Part shown: piece after piece, positions 53,740 to 63,344 of the stretch
Position numbering within the stretch: the stretch's first letter is position 1
Layout of the letters: each line of letters opens with the position of its first letter
Assembly: GCA_020402585.1 (NCBI GenBank)
Contig: JADBZH010000011.1
Location: forward strand, 1 to 64,000
Direction: 5' to 3'
Length of the DNA stretch: 64,000 nucleotides
Origin: Phenylobacterium sp.
Lineage (GTDB): Bacteria; Pseudomonadota; Alphaproteobacteria; Caulobacterales; Caulobacteraceae
Notes under the pieces: model-generated
What the model saw: only the letters and a program-made list of their open reading frames with translations
Told to the model about the DNA's origin: nothing
The model's database searches: none
Position numbers and translations under genes: made by a program

Positions 53740-54852
53740 CTAGAGGCCGAGCCGGTCCGCGACCTCTTCGCCTATCGCAAGGGAGCTTGTCAGGCCCGGG
53801 CTCTCGATGCCGAACAGCGCCACCAGTTCATCGAGCCCGTGGGCCTCAGGCCCGTCGATGCGGAAGTCGGGCTGCGGCTGGCCGGGGCCGTGCAGCTTGG
53901 GGCGCACCCCGGCGTAATCGGGCTGAAGAGCGCCGTCCGGCAGGCCTGGCCAGAATTTGCGGATGCAGTCGTAGAAGGCGCCGGCCCTGCCGGGATCCAC
54001 TTCATAGTCAGGGGCGGGAACGAACTCGAGATCCGGTCCGAAGATCGCCTGCCCCCCAAGGTCCCGCCGGTAGTGGGTCCCCAGGGCCCCCGGGATGGGC
54101 GGCGGATAGACGAGGCGGGAGAAGGGCGCCCGGCCCGTCAGCCGGAAATAGACACCCTTGCCGAAGAAGCCTTGGGGGATGGTTCCCGATGGCAGGCCGG
54201 AGATACGGCCCGCCACCGACTGGGCGTCCAGGCCAGGCGCCGTGACAAGACGGGCCGTAGTCAGGACGGCGGGATCGTCACCCCCGGTGGAAACTCGCCA
54301 ACCGCCGGTCGCGAGCGGCTCGGCGCCCTCGAAGGGGGTCGACAGCACCACGGCGCCGCCCCGGGACTCGATCTCCCCCTGCAGGGCCAGCATGTAGCCG
54401 TGGCTGTCGAAGACCCCGCTCTGGGGCGAGAGCAGGGCCGCATCGCACTTCAGGTCGGGCTCCAGGGCGCGGACCTGGGCGGGGGTGAGGACCTCCATGC
54501 CCTCGACGTCATTGGTGCGCGCCTGGGCGAGGATGGCGTCGAGCCGTTCCAGCTCTTCAGGACCGTTGAAGACCACGAGCTTGCCACAGCGGTCGAAGGC
54601 AACGCCGCGTTCGGCGAGGAAGGCGTAGAGGGACCGCCGCCCCTGGACGCAGAGGCGCGCCTTGAGTGACCCCGTGGGGTAATAGAGACCTCCGTGGACA
54701 ACTTCGGAGTTCCGCGCAGAGACACCCTCCCCGATCCGGGGACCGGCCTCGAGGACGACGGCGGAGAGACCGCGAAGGGCAAGGGCGTAACCGCAGGCGA
54801 GGCCGACGGCCCCCGCTCCGACCACCACGGCGTCAAAGTCGAATTCGGACAT
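53740..54852 (-). CDS. FAD-dependent oxidoreductase, L-2-hydroxyglutarate oxidase-like
   Basis: 370 residues of the DAO/GlpO fold. The N-terminal dinucleotide motif VVVGAGAVGLACGYAL, and ARNSEVVHGGLYYPTGSLKARLCVQGRR, are typical of LhgO/L2HGDH; the C-terminal half has PDYAGVRPKL and ESPGLTSSLAIGEEVA. The family oxidises L-2-hydroxyglutarate or related hydroxy acids. The divergent Lrp-type regulator may control it. Confidence 0.88.
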   Translation of the reverse strand: MSEFDFDAVVVGAGAVGLACGYALALRGLSAVVLEAGPRIGEGVSARNSEVVHGGLYYPTGSLKARLCVQGRRSLYAFLAERGVAFDRCGKLVVFNGPEELERLDAILAQARTNDVEGMEVLTPAQVRALEPDLKCDAALLSPQSGVFDSHGYMLALQGEIESRGGAVVLSTPFEGAEPLATGGWRVSTGGDDPAVLTTARLVTAPGLDAQSVAGRISGLPSGTIPQGFFGKGVYFRLTGRAPFSRLVYPPPIPGALGTHYRRDLGGQAIFGPDLEFVPAPDYEVDPGRAGAFYDCIRKFWPGLPDGALQPDYAGVRPKLHGPGQPQPDFRIDGPEAHGLDELVALFGIESPGLTSSLAIGEEVADRLGL

Positions 54853-55019
54853 GCCTGACGCCTAAACCAGTCCCGGTGGAAAGCAAGCTGTCGCCCGGAC
54901 GCCGGAGGATCCGGTCGGGTATTGCGCACCATGGGCCTTATGAGGCAAAACCCTGCGCTGAACCGTGCAAATCGCCCGCCGTCGGGCAGAACCGTGCGCA
55001 AATGAAGCAAGGAGCATGC

Positions 55020-55511
55020 GTGGCCGAAACCCTGGACGCCATCGACGCCCGCATCCTGGACCTGATCCAAGCCGACGCGGGCCTTTCGGTGGCCGAGATC
55101 GCCGACCGGGTGGGCCTGTCGTCCAGCCCCTGCTGGCGTCGGATCAAACGCCTTGAAGATGCCGGGATCATCCAGAAGCGGGTGACCATCCTGGACCGCG
55201 AAAGGCTGGGCCTGTCCTTCGAGGTCTATTGCACCGTGAAGCTGGCCCTGCCGACCAAGGACAACCTGGATGCCTTTGATCGCGCCATCCTGGACATGCC
55301 GGAGGTCGTCCAGTGCGCGACCGTCACCGGGGCGGCCGACTATGAGCTTCGGATCGTGACCCGCGACATGCCGGCTTTTGACTCCTTCCTCCGGGAGACC
55401 CTCCTGTCCCTGGGACTGGTCTCGAACATCGAGAGCCGGATCGTCATCCGCTCGGTGAAGAACACTACGGCGGCGCCTCTGGGCCTCATCACCCCCCACG
55501 TCCCCGGCTAG
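55020..55511 (+). CDS. Lrp/AsnC-family transcriptional regulator
   Basis: 163 residues. Helix-turn-helix at about 22-45 (LSVAEIADRVGLSSSPCWRRIKRLEDAGII), then the RAM ligand-binding domain (VQCATVTGAADYELRIVTRDMPAF). The GTG start is chosen because AAGGAG lies 5 bases before it; an in-frame ATG 18 bases upstream has no ribosome site. Such regulators sense amino or keto acids; divergence from the FAD oxidoreductase suggests local control. Confidence 0.9.
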   Translation: MAETLDAIDARILDLIQADAGLSVAEIADRVGLSSSPCWRRIKRLEDAGIIQKRVTILDRERLGLSFEVYCTVKLALPTKDNLDAFDRAILDMPEVVQCATVTGAADYELRIVTRDMPAFDSFLRETLLSLGLVSNIESRIVIRSVKNTTAAPLGLITPHVPG

Positions 55512-55512
55512 G

Positions 55513-56079
55513 TCAGGGCAGGCGGGCGAGACCCCTCCGGGTCTGGAGCAGGTATTCGATCCCGGTCCAGACCGTCAGCAAGGCGGCGACCCAGACCAGG
55601 GTGAGGGGCAGGAGGGGCGGAAGGGCCGGAACCAGCCCGACCCCAAGCATGGACGCCAGGGCGACCAGTTGCACCGCCGTCTTCCACTTCGCGAGGCCTG
55701 TGACCGGCAGCTTCAGGCCCCGTGCGGCCCCCACCTCGCGAAGGGCGCTGACAGCGAACTCGCGGAACAGGATCAGGCCGGCTGGCAGGGCGAAGGCCGG
55801 GCCAGCGCCGCTGGCCATCAGTCCCACCACCGCCCCGCAGACCAGGATCTTGTCGCCGATGGGATCCAGGATGGTTCCCCAGACAGTGACGGCGTCGTAC
55901 CGGCGGGCCAGCCAGCCATCGAGGAAATCCGTCACTGCGGCAATGACGAAGGCCCAGAAGGCAAAATGCATCAGGCCACCGTCCGGATCACGGCCGGCGC
56001 CCACAGCGACCAGGGCGGCGAACATGGCCAGGGTCAGGGCGATGCGGACAATGGACAGGATGTTGGGCAGGGCCTTCAT
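55513..56079 (-). CDS. pgsA: CDP-diacylglycerol-glycerol-3-phosphate 3-phosphatidyltransferase
   Basis: 188-residue inner-membrane enzyme starting phosphatidylglycerol synthesis. The CDP-alcohol phosphotransferase motif D-G-x2-A-R-x8-G-x3-D-x3-D is complete in FLDGWLARRYDAVTVWG followed by ILDPIGDKIL. Four to five further membrane segments are seen. Its start overlaps the uvrC stop by one base. It converges with the Lrp gene, one base between stops. Confidence 0.95.
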   Translation of the reverse strand: MKALPNILSIVRIALTLAMFAALVAVGAGRDPDGGLMHFAFWAFVIAAVTDFLDGWLARRYDAVTVWGTILDPIGDKILVCGAVVGLMASGAGPAFALPAGLILFREFAVSALREVGAARGLKLPVTGLAKWKTAVQLVALASMLGVGLVPALPPLLPLTLVWVAALLTVWTGIEYLLQTRRGLARLP

Positions 56080-57965
56080 CAGCGCTCCTTGTGGAAGGCG
56101 GCGAATATGCGTTCGGCGAGGGCGCTGCTGACGCCCTCGACCTTCTCCAGATCCTCGGCCGCAGCCCGCGCCACGCCGGCGGCGGACCCGAAGGCGTGAA
56201 GCAGGGCGCGCTTTCGCGTCGGACCAATGCCCTCGATCTCGTCCAGCGGATTGCGCCGAAGGTCCGCCGCCCTGCGCGCCCGATGGCTCCCGATGGCGTA
56301 GCGGTGGGCCTCGTCCCGCAGCCTCTGGAGGAAATAGAGGACAGGGCTCTTGGGCTCGAGCATGAAAGGCGGCTGGCCGGGAAGGAAGAAGCGCTCGAGG
56401 CCGGCGTCCCGGTCCGGCCCCTTGGCCACTCCGACCACCGGAATGTCGTCGACCCCCAGCTCGGTCAGGACCTCCAGGGCCGCGCCCAGCTGCCCCCCAC
56501 CCCCGTCGATCAGCACCAGGTCCGGTCGCACCGTGGTTTCGCCGGACCCGCCTTCACGGACCAGGCGGCCGAAGCGTCGCCTGAGAACCTCGCGCATCAT
56601 GCCGTAGTCGTCCCCGGGGGTAAGGTCCGTGCTGCGGATGTTGAACTTGCGGTACTGGGCCTTCTGAAACCCGTCCGGCCCGGCGACGATCATGCCGCCA
56701 ACGGCGTTGGTCCCCATGATGTGGCTGTTGTCATAGACCTCGATCCGCTCCGGGGAAGCGTCCAGGCCAAAGGCCTCCGCGACCCCGGCCAGGAGCTTGG
56801 AGTGTGCAGACCCTTCCGCCAGCCGCCGTCCCAGGGCCTCCCGGGCGTTGGTCAGGGCCTCGTCGACCAGGGCGCGTTTCTCGCCACGCTCCGGCCGGCG
56901 GATCTCGACCCTGCGGCCGGACTTCAGGCTGAAGGCCTCTGCCAGGAGCTCAACCTCGTCGGGCACGCAGCTCACCAGGATGAGCTTCGGGATCGGCCGG
57001 TCGTCATAGAACTGGCCGATGAAGGCCGCCAGGATCGACGGGTCCGGGTCGGTGCGGTCAATCCGCGGGAAGTAGGCCCGGTTGCCCCAGTTCTGACCCG
57101 CCCGGAAGAAGAAGACCTGGACGCAGGCCTGGCCGCCATCGCTGTGCAGGGCGAAGACGTCCGCCTCCTCCAGGCTCTCGGGATTGACCAGGGTCTCCTG
57201 GCTCACAGCCGCCAGGGCCCGGATCCGGTCGCGGAGGCGGGCCGCCTGCTCGAACTCCATCTCGTCGGAGGCCGCCTGCATCGCCTCAGACAGCCGGGTC
57301 ATCACCGCGCGGCTGCGGCCGCGCAGGAAGTCCTCGGCCTGGTCCACTAGGGCCGCGTAGTCCTCAAGGCTGACAGCGCCCGTGCACGGAGCGGCGCAGC
57401 GGCGGATCTGATGAAGCATGCAGGGCCGGGTCCGGCCCTCGTAGACACTGTCGGTGCAGGACCTCAGCAGGAAGGCCTTCTGCAGGGTATTGAGGGTTCG
57501 GTTCACGGCGTTCGCCGAGGCGAAGGGGCCGAAATAATCCCCCTTCAGGGTGTGGGCGCCGCGGTGCTTTCGCAGCTGGGCGGCAGGATGGTCCCGCCGG
57601 ATGACAATCTCGGGAAAGCTCTTGTCATCGCGCAGGAGGACGTTGAAGCGAGGCTTCATCTGCTTGATCAGGTTGATCTCAAGCAACAGGGCGTCGGTCT
57701 CGGTCCGGGTGGTGACGAACTCCATGGCCCGGGTCAGGTCGACCATCAGGGCGATGCGCTGGGTATGGAACCGGCCCTGGGCGTATTGCAGGACCCGCTT
57801 CTTCAGCGAGCGGGCCTTGCCCACGTAGAGGATCTCGCCGCCCTCGCCCATCATCCGGTAGACGCCAGGCGCGTCTGGCAACCGCCGGACCTGGTCGCGG
57901 ATCAGGTCGGCGCCGGCGAGTGAAGCGCCTTCGGCTGCAGGGGGTGTTTCGGCGTCCAGGGACAT
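56079..57965 (-). CDS. uvrC: UvrABC excinuclease subunit C
   Basis: 628 residues. The GIY-YIG nuclease domain is near residues 32-110 ([18 protein letters not shown]). A Cys cluster follows ([13 protein letters not shown]), then the UVR domain ([14 protein letters not shown]), the RNase H-like endonuclease domain ([29 protein letters not shown]) and C-terminal helix-hairpin-helix motifs. It makes both incisions in nucleotide excision repair. Coupled to pgsA. Confidence 0.97.
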   Translation of the reverse strand: MSLDAETPPAAEGASLAGADLIRDQVRRLPDAPGVYRMMGEGGEILYVGKARSLKKRVLQYAQGRFHTQRIALMVDLTRAMEFVTTRTETDALLLEINLIKQMKPRFNVLLRDDKSFPEIVIRRDHPAAQLRKHRGAHTLKGDYFGPFASANAVNRTLNTLQKAFLLRSCTDSVYEGRTRPCMLHQIRRCAAPCTGAVSLEDYAALVDQAEDFLRGRSRAVMTRLSEAMQAASDEMEFEQAARLRDRIRALAAVSQETLVNPESLEEADVFALHSDGGQACVQVFFFRAGQNWGNRAYFPRIDRTDPDPSILAAFIGQFYDDRPIPKLILVSCVPDEVELLAEAFSLKSGRRVEIRRPERGEKRALVDEALTNAREALGRRLAEGSAHSKLLAGVAEAFGLDASPERIEVYDNSHIMGTNAVGGMIVAGPDGFQKAQYRKFNIRSTDLTPGDDYGMMREVLRRRFGRLVREGGSGETTVRPDLVLIDGGGGQLGAALEVLTELGVDDIPVVGVAKGPDRDAGLERFFLPGQPPFMLEPKSPVLYFLQRLRDEAHRYAIGSHRARRAADLRRNPLDEIEGIGPTRKRALLHAFGSAAGVARAAAEDLEKVEGVSSALAERIFAAFHKER

Positions 57966-57982
57966 TCGTCCGGTATAGGCGA

Positions 57983-58015
57983 CTCCCGCCCCGGTGGGGA
58001 CCCCGGGGGCGGGAG
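57983..58015 (-). terminator. Strong stem-loop between the winged-helix operon and uvrC
   Basis: CTCCCGCCCC/GGGGCGGGAG forms a perfect 10-base stem just beyond the stop of the winged-helix gene. On the minus strand no T-run follows, so the hairpin may terminate imperfectly or lie in the uvrC leader. Confidence 0.5.
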
Positions 58016-58021
58016 CCTTTG

Positions 58022-58324
58022 TCAGGTCGGTGGCAAGAGACCGCGCAGGGCCTCGAGATAGGAAGCGAAGGCGGTGCGACCGGCGTCGTTGATCCTGACA
58101 GTGGTCAGGGGCCGGCGACCGGCGAAGGCCTTCTCGATCTCGACATAGCCTGCATCCTCCAGCTTGCGCAGGTGGACTGAGAGGTTCCCGTCGGTCGCCG
58201 ACAGACGGGTCTTCAGTTCGCCGAAGTCCGCGGCTCCAGCGCCGGCGAGGTAGGCCATGATCCCCAGCCGGATGCGGCCATGGATCACCTCATCAATCCG
58301 CTCGATGTCAAAGTCCAGGCTCAC
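58022..58324 (-). CDS. Winged-helix transcriptional regulator (ArsR/MarR-like)
   Basis: 100 residues from a GTG start overlapping the upstream gene's stop (GTGA). A single winged-helix domain fills the protein: [25 protein letters not shown], the recognition helix [20 protein letters not shown] and the wing [13 protein letters not shown]. There are no visible metal-binding cysteines, so it is not an ArsR metal sensor. It is coupled to a membrane protein, a common regulator/membrane-partner pairing. Confidence 0.88.
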   Translation of the reverse strand: MSLDFDIERIDEVIHGRIRLGIMAYLAGAGAADFGELKTRLSATDGNLSVHLRKLEDAGYVEIEKAFAGRRPLTTVRINDAGRTAFASYLEALRGLLPPT

Positions 58325-58938
58325 CGTCGGCCTTCCTGGCGCATCAGGATCAGGCCGGGCGCGAGGCCCAAGGCGAAGAGGGCGGCGGCGTAGGCGAGCC
58401 AGAGCAGCGGCCCACCCGCGACCGCCGCCACGGCGACAGCTGCGATGAAGCTGCCGACCCCGACGCGGCGCAGCCACTGCGTCCTGCCAAGGTGGGCGGC
58501 CGCCATCCAGCATAGGCCATAGAGGGCCAGGATGATGGACGGGAAGACATTGAAGACCCCCCAGTCCGAAGTCCGATAACCGGCCACCATCACGGCGACG
58601 AAGAGAACCCAGATGGCGATGCCGGCCTGGTTCCAGACCACACCGATGGACTCATTCAGGCTGCTGGCGGCTCCGGGGCGGGTTCGTGTCCTGCGGTTCA
58701 GCGCTGGAAGGGCGAGGGCGAAGGCCAGCCCGCTCACCAGCCAGATCCAGCCGAGGGCTGGCGCCGGCAGGGGCAGAAGCTGCACCTGGATCGCGAAGGC
58801 GAGAAGACTGGTGATCCCGAAGACGCCTCCCCCAAGGGCCATGTAGGGACCGGCGAGCACCGGGGCGCCGCGCCCCTCCTCGGCCAGGGTCTTGAGGTAG
58901 GCGAGATCCTCACCGATCTGAGTTTGGGCATCCGTCAT
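58321..58938 (-). CDS. Polytopic membrane protein of unknown function, partner of the winged-helix regulator
   Basis: 205 residues with six hydrophobic segments (for example LGWIWLVSGLAFALALPAL and AGIAIWVLFVAVMVAGY). The N-terminal 25 residues are soluble and acidic (MTDAQTQIGEDLAYLKTLAEEG). No catalytic motif. Its stop overlaps the regulator start, so the two are made together; the regulator may respond to or control this protein. Confidence 0.75.
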   Translation of the reverse strand: MTDAQTQIGEDLAYLKTLAEEGRGAPVLAGPYMALGGGVFGITSLLAFAIQVQLLPLPAPALGWIWLVSGLAFALALPALNRRTRTRPGAASSLNESIGVVWNQAGIAIWVLFVAVMVAGYRTSDWGVFNVFPSIILALYGLCWMAAAHLGRTQWLRRVGVGSFIAAVAVAAVAGGPLLWLAYAAALFALGLAPGLILMRQEGRR

Positions 58939-59002
58939 GGCAGGCTCCGTGAAAACGTTGGAGCCAACCTACCAAGTAACTTTGAAACGTAAAGTACTTT
59001 TC

Positions 59003-60787
59003 TCAGATCCGGATGCGGCCGTTGACGATCTCCCCGTAAACAGCGGTGTCCAGGGGACGATAACCGCCATCTGTAGCCCGGTGGAACAAGGGCGCGGCGA
59101 CCTTTGCCGGATCAAACCCCTCGGCCACGAGCTCCACCTTGCGCTGCTTGAAGGTGCCGGTGACGGCCATCTCCGGCTGTAGCCTCAGGAAGACCGGGCG
59201 CGCATATTCAGGGAGGTCTGCGGCGATCCGTGACGCCAGTATTCCGAGGTCGAAGCCTTCACCCGTCACCAGGGCGGCCATTCCGGCCCGCCCATCGGCC
59301 CTGGGCACCTCCACCCCGTAGACATTCGCCTCGATCACGCCAGGAACGGCCTGGAGACGCAAGGCCACCTCCGCGGTGGAGACATTCTCCCCCTTCCACC
59401 GGAAGGTGTCGCCGACCCTGTCGACAAAGAAGATGTAGCCATCCTCGTCCTGCCGCAGGAGATCGCCGGTCCGGAACCAGGCGTCGCCCGGCGTGAAGAC
59501 ATCCCTCAGCACCTTTTTCTCGGATGCGGCCTTGTCGAGATAGCCTGTGAAGTCCGCCCGGGGGTCCGAGGAATCGATGCGACCCAGGCACTCTCCCGCC
59601 TCCCCGGGAGCCGCCTCCTCGCAGTAGCCGTCCGGCCCGCGCAGGGGCGCCTCGGCTTCATAGTCAAAGCGGACGATCCGACCGTTGAACCGCCGCCGAA
59701 GGAAACCTGGAAGACGGCCGATGGCGCCAGGACGGCCATCGAAATTGAAGAAGGAAACATTGCCTTCCGTGGAGCCGTAGAACTCGAGGACCCGGGGGAC
59801 GGCGAAGCGGCCGATGATCGTATCCCAGACATCCGGCCGAAGGCCGTTGCCGAAGGCCAGGCGCAGCTTGTGCGCCCGCTCGTCCGGGTGTGTCGGCTGG
59901 TTCGCAAGGTAACGGCAGAGTTCGCCGATATAGACGAACTGAGTGCAACCCTCCCGCCGTATGTCCTCCCAGAACTGGGTGGCCGAGAAGCGCCGCTTGA
60001 GGACCACACAGGCGCCGTTCAGAAGGGCCGCCCCCATGCCACAGAGGCCGCCAGTGGCGTGGTAGAGGGGAAGGGCGACATAGATCCGGTCATCGGAGCG
60101 AGCCCCCGTCGACCCTGCAAATCCCCGCATGTAGAGCTGGACCCGGACATGGGTGACCCGCGCGGCCTTCGGAAGGCCGGTGGTCCCGGAAGTGTAGATG
60201 AGGAGGGCGGTGTCCCCGGCGGTCAGACCCTCCCGCGCGGAGGCGGGCGGCGCCCCGGGCGAGCGCTCGGCGAGGGCGGCGGCCAGGTCGCCTTCTCCTG
60301 GCAGGGGCGCGTCGAGGCTCCAGAGACGAGGCGTCTGGTCCAGATCGCCGAGTATGTCCTGCAGGGCGGGAGAGGTCTCCGCGTCCACAATGACCTCGTG
60401 GGCGCCCGATAGGGACAGACAGTGCGCCAGAGCCTGGCCGGTGAGCTGGTTATTGATCAGGGCCGAAACCACTCCGACCTTGGACAGGCCGTACCAGGCG
60501 GGAAGGTATTCAATCCGGTTGGGCAGGAAGAGGGCGACCCTGTCCCCGGGTCGCAGGCCGATCTCGAGCGCCCAACGCGCGAACCGGTTGGCCAGAGCCT
60601 CCATCCCGGCGTAGGTCAGGCTGCGCCCCTCGAACCTCAGGGCCTCGCGATCATTCCAGCGCGCCGCAGCCGCCTCAAGGTCATCGCAGATACGGCGCGG
60701 ACTGGCGGGATGAATTCCCCTCACCCGCCCCAGGGTGCGAAAAAGGCCGGAAGCGAAGCGAAGGTCGCGCGCAAGAGAAGCGAACAT
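59003..60787 (-). CDS. Long-chain acyl-CoA synthetase, FATP/FadD6-like
   Basis: 594-residue adenylate-forming enzyme. YTSGTTGLPKAARVTH is the P-loop, EFYGSTEGNVSFFNFDG the adenine-binding motif typical of the FATP/very-long-chain branch, and FRTGDLLRQDEDGYIFFVDRVGDTFRWKGENVSTAEVA (38 residues) the FATP/VLACS signature. It activates long-chain fatty acids or bile-acid-like acids. An in-frame ATG 57 bases upstream is possible; this start precedes the first family-like residues. Confidence 0.92.
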   Translation of the reverse strand: MFASLARDLRFASGLFRTLGRVRGIHPASPRRICDDLEAAAARWNDREALRFEGRSLTYAGMEALANRFARWALEIGLRPGDRVALFLPNRIEYLPAWYGLSKVGVVSALINNQLTGQALAHCLSLSGAHEVIVDAETSPALQDILGDLDQTPRLWSLDAPLPGEGDLAAALAERSPGAPPASAREGLTAGDTALLIYTSGTTGLPKAARVTHVRVQLYMRGFAGSTGARSDDRIYVALPLYHATGGLCGMGAALLNGACVVLKRRFSATQFWEDIRREGCTQFVYIGELCRYLANQPTHPDERAHKLRLAFGNGLRPDVWDTIIGRFAVPRVLEFYGSTEGNVSFFNFDGRPGAIGRLPGFLRRRFNGRIVRFDYEAEAPLRGPDGYCEEAAPGEAGECLGRIDSSDPRADFTGYLDKAASEKKVLRDVFTPGDAWFRTGDLLRQDEDGYIFFVDRVGDTFRWKGENVSTAEVALRLQAVPGVIEANVYGVEVPRADGRAGMAALVTGEGFDLGILASRIAADLPEYARPVFLRLQPEMAVTGTFKQRKVELVAEGFDPAKVAAPLFHRATDGGYRPLDTAVYGEIVNGRIRI

Positions 60788-60880
60788 GCGGGGCACAACT
60801 CCTGTCCGTGGCTCCACGAGCCCGGAATCTGGCGGTGAGGTCACCAGTATTCAAGTCGGCGGCGATCGTCAGCAGAAGGA

Positions 60881-62062
60881 TCAGGCGGCCTGAAGTCCGG
60901 GAACGTCATGTAGCTCGGCGGGCAGGCCGGCGCCCATCAGGTCGATAAAGTTATCTCGCCAGAAACGCCGGCGGGCCGACTCACCGACGCCCTCCAAGGA
61001 CTCCCCAAAGCGCTTCAGCGGGTTGCGGCCGCCCTCGATGTGGGGAAAGTCCGAAGAGAACAAACAGACGTCCTCGCCAGCGTTGGCGATGATCCAGGCG
61101 ACATCTTCATGGGGATAGGGCGTGGCGCGGAACTGGCGCTGCAGGATTTCGCTGGGCCTCGCGGACAGGCGCTGGAGCCGCTCCTCGCGACCAAAGGCCG
61201 CGGCCCCGGAGTCCATGAACTTCATCAGGCTCGGGACCCAGGAGGCGCCCAACTCGATGGCTCCGAACTTCAGGCGCGGGAACCGGTCGAAGACCCCGTC
61301 GAAGACCAGGGCCGCCAGGGTCTGCCAGACCGCCACCGGGATGGTCATGAAGGATAGCGAGGTGAAGTTCTCGGCGCCGCCATGGAAGTCCAGGACCCGG
61401 GGCAGACCGTTCTCGAAGTAGGCGGGGTTCATCTTCTCCTCCCCGCCCACGTGGAAGAGAACCGGCAGGCCAGCTTCCTCGATGAGGGCCCAAAGCGGGT
61501 CGAGGCCGACATGGGAAGGGCTGTGGCCGGGGGGACAGCGCGAGGGGACCATCAAGCCCCGGCAGCCCAGGTCGATGGCCTCCCGGGCGATCCGGGGCGC
61601 CGCCTCGATGTCCAGGAGGGGGACATAGCCCGTCGCCAGCAGCCGACGGTCGACTGAGCAGAAGTCGGCCATCATGCGATTGTGGGCCCGGGCTCCGGCC
61701 AGGGCCAGCCCGACCTGTCCTGACTCCTCGAGGCCGTAGTTGCCCAGGGCGTGGGTGGTGAAGACCAGCTGGCTGGCGAATCCGAGGAGGTCTAGGGAGC
61801 GCGGCCGGTCCTCGCGGCGGAAGGCGCCCAGGGCCTGGTAGTTCTTCCGCAGGAGCAGGTTGGCCTCATCGCCGGACCGGAACTCGGGGTCGTCATGCTG
61901 GGCGCGGGCCTGGTCCGCCCAACCGGTCAGGTCGCCAGGCTTGCGGATCGCCTCGGAGAAGGCCGCCCTCAGGCCCGGCTCCACATACCGGTCGATTTCT
62001 CCGGGCAGCTCCATGACATGCGAATCCGCGTCATGGACCGTGAAACCCTCGACATAGGGCAT
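60881..62062 (-). CDS. Amidohydrolase family protein (amidohydrolase_2)
   Basis: 393 residues of the metal-dependent TIM-barrel superfamily. The N-terminal motif FTVHDADSHVMELP replaces the usual HxH with DSH, as in many amidohydrolase_2 members; VLFHVGGEEK and C-terminal LFSSDFPHIEGG (catalytic Asp) complete the site. Such enzymes hydrolyse or decarboxylate aromatic and cyclic acids. GGGAGGG precedes the chosen ATG. It lies upstream of the acyl-CoA synthetase on the same strand, about 90 bases apart. Confidence 0.88.
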   Translation of the reverse strand: MPYVEGFTVHDADSHVMELPGEIDRYVEPGLRAAFSEAIRKPGDLTGWADQARAQHDDPEFRSGDEANLLLRKNYQALGAFRREDRPRSLDLLGFASQLVFTTHALGNYGLEESGQVGLALAGARAHNRMMADFCSVDRRLLATGYVPLLDIEAAPRIAREAIDLGCRGLMVPSRCPPGHSPSHVGLDPLWALIEEAGLPVLFHVGGEEKMNPAYFENGLPRVLDFHGGAENFTSLSFMTIPVAVWQTLAALVFDGVFDRFPRLKFGAIELGASWVPSLMKFMDSGAAAFGREERLQRLSARPSEILQRQFRATPYPHEDVAWIIANAGEDVCLFSSDFPHIEGGRNPLKRFGESLEGVGESARRRFWRDNFIDLMGAGLPAELHDVPGLQAA

Positions 62063-62122
62063 GGTGCGCCCTCCCCGTCTGTTGTGGGTCCGTACTTCGG
62101 ACCGGGGAGGCGCGGCGGTCAA

Positions 62123-62144
62123 GCCCCGCCGCTTTGGGCGGGGC
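62123..62144 (-). terminator. Stem-loop after the peroxiredoxin gene
   Basis: GCCCCGCC/GGCGGGGC, a perfect 8-base stem with a 6-base loop, 11 bases beyond the peroxiredoxin stop; only TT follows on the minus strand. Confidence 0.55.
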
Positions 62145-62155
62145 CTGGCGCGAGT

Positions 62156-62638
62156 TCAGATCTGGGCGAGCAGGTAGTCGGCGGCCGAGACCTTGAACTC
62201 ACCCGCCGCCTCGATGTTGAGCTGCTTCACGACGCCGTCGACGACGTACATCGAGTAGCGCTGTGAGCGCAGGCCCATGCCGAACTTGGAGCCGTCCATG
62301 GTCAGGTCGACGGCCTTGGTGAAGTCGCCCGCCGGGTCGGCGATCATCTCGATCTCGCCCAGTACGCCCTGGTTCTCGCCCCAGGCCTTCATCACGAAGG
62401 CGTCGTTCACCGACAGGCAGACAATAGCGTCAACGCCCTTGGCCTTCAGGTCAGCGGCCAGGTCCTTGTAGCCCGGCAGATGCCGCGCCGAGCAGGTCGG
62501 GGTGAAGGCGCCGGGGACGGCGAAGAAGGCCACCTTGCGGCCCTTGAAGATCTCGTCGACCGTGGTGGGCTTGGGGCCCTCGGCGGTGCCGGCGATGAGG
62601 TTGGCGGCGGGAAGCGTGTCTCCGACCTTGAGGGTCAT
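62156..62638 (-). CDS. Peroxiredoxin, Prx5-like
   Basis: 160 residues. The peroxidatic Cys lies in VPGAFTPTCSARHLPGY (P-x3-T-x2-C). Sequence order and length match the Prx5/AhpE-like glutaredoxin- or glutathione-dependent group (VNDAFVMKAWG, RSQRYSMYVVDG). It reduces hydrogen peroxide and organic hydroperoxides in the cytoplasm. It stands alone with its own hairpin. Confidence 0.93.
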   Translation of the reverse strand: MTLKVGDTLPAANLIAGTAEGPKPTTVDEIFKGRKVAFFAVPGAFTPTCSARHLPGYKDLAADLKAKGVDAIVCLSVNDAFVMKAWGENQGVLGEIEMIADPAGDFTKAVDLTMDGSKFGMGLRSQRYSMYVVDGVVKQLNIEAAGEFKVSAADYLLAQI

Positions 62639-62760
62639 GGCCTGTCTCCGGGATCTGATCGGTTAGGGATGGGCACAGATAACTCCTTGGCGCCCGCCTG
62701 CAATGGCCAAGTTGGATTCCGCGTCTTGAATCCGCCCCAAGAGCGTCGGACAAGCCGCAT

Positions 62761-63333
62761 ATGGATCCTGCCGCCTACCTCTCCGGTCAGCTCCTGATCG
62801 CCCTGCCGGCGATCGGCGACCCGCGTTTCGAGCGCGCGGTGACCCTGGTCTTCGCCCATGACGCCGACCACGCCATGGGTCTGGTCCTGAACCATCCCCT
62901 GCGAGTCCTGACCCTCGGAGAGGTCCTCGATCAGCTCTCCATCCCATGTCCAGAAGCGCGCCGGACAGAAGGCGTGCTGCTGGGCGGCCCGGTCCAGACC
63001 GAGCGGGGATTTGTCCTGCACAGCGATGACTTCCACGCGTCGGACGGCGCCACCCTGCGCGCGCCAGGAGGCCTGGCCTGCACCCCAACCCGGGAGGCGC
63101 TGGCGGCGATGTCTCGCGACGACGGGACCCCCCGCCGCTCGCGTCTGGCCCTGGGATACGCCGGGTGGGGACCCGGCCAGCTGGAACAGGAACTTCGCCA
63201 GAATGTCTGGCTGACCTGCCCTGCGGACGAGGCGATCGTCTTCGATACGCCCCTGGAGCAGATATGGACTGCTGCCCTCGGCCGCCTCGGCGTGGACCCG
63301 TCCTTCCTGACCGCCGACGCTGGCCAGGCCTGA
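62761..63333 (+). CDS. YqgE/AlgH family protein (UPF0301)
   Basis: 190 residues with the family blocks LSGQLLIALPAIGDPRFERAVTLVFAHDADHAMGLVLN (39 residues), GGPVQTERGFVLHS and LGYAGWGPGQLEQEL. The biochemical function is unknown; AlgH was linked to alginate regulation in Pseudomonas. It converges with the EAL gene, 11 bases between stops. Confidence 0.95.
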   Translation: MDPAAYLSGQLLIALPAIGDPRFERAVTLVFAHDADHAMGLVLNHPLRVLTLGEVLDQLSIPCPEARRTEGVLLGGPVQTERGFVLHSDDFHASDGATLRAPGGLACTPTREALAAMSRDDGTPRRSRLALGYAGWGPGQLEQELRQNVWLTCPADEAIVFDTPLEQIWTAALGRLGVDPSFLTADAGQA

Positions 63334-63344
63334 CCGCGCGGGGC

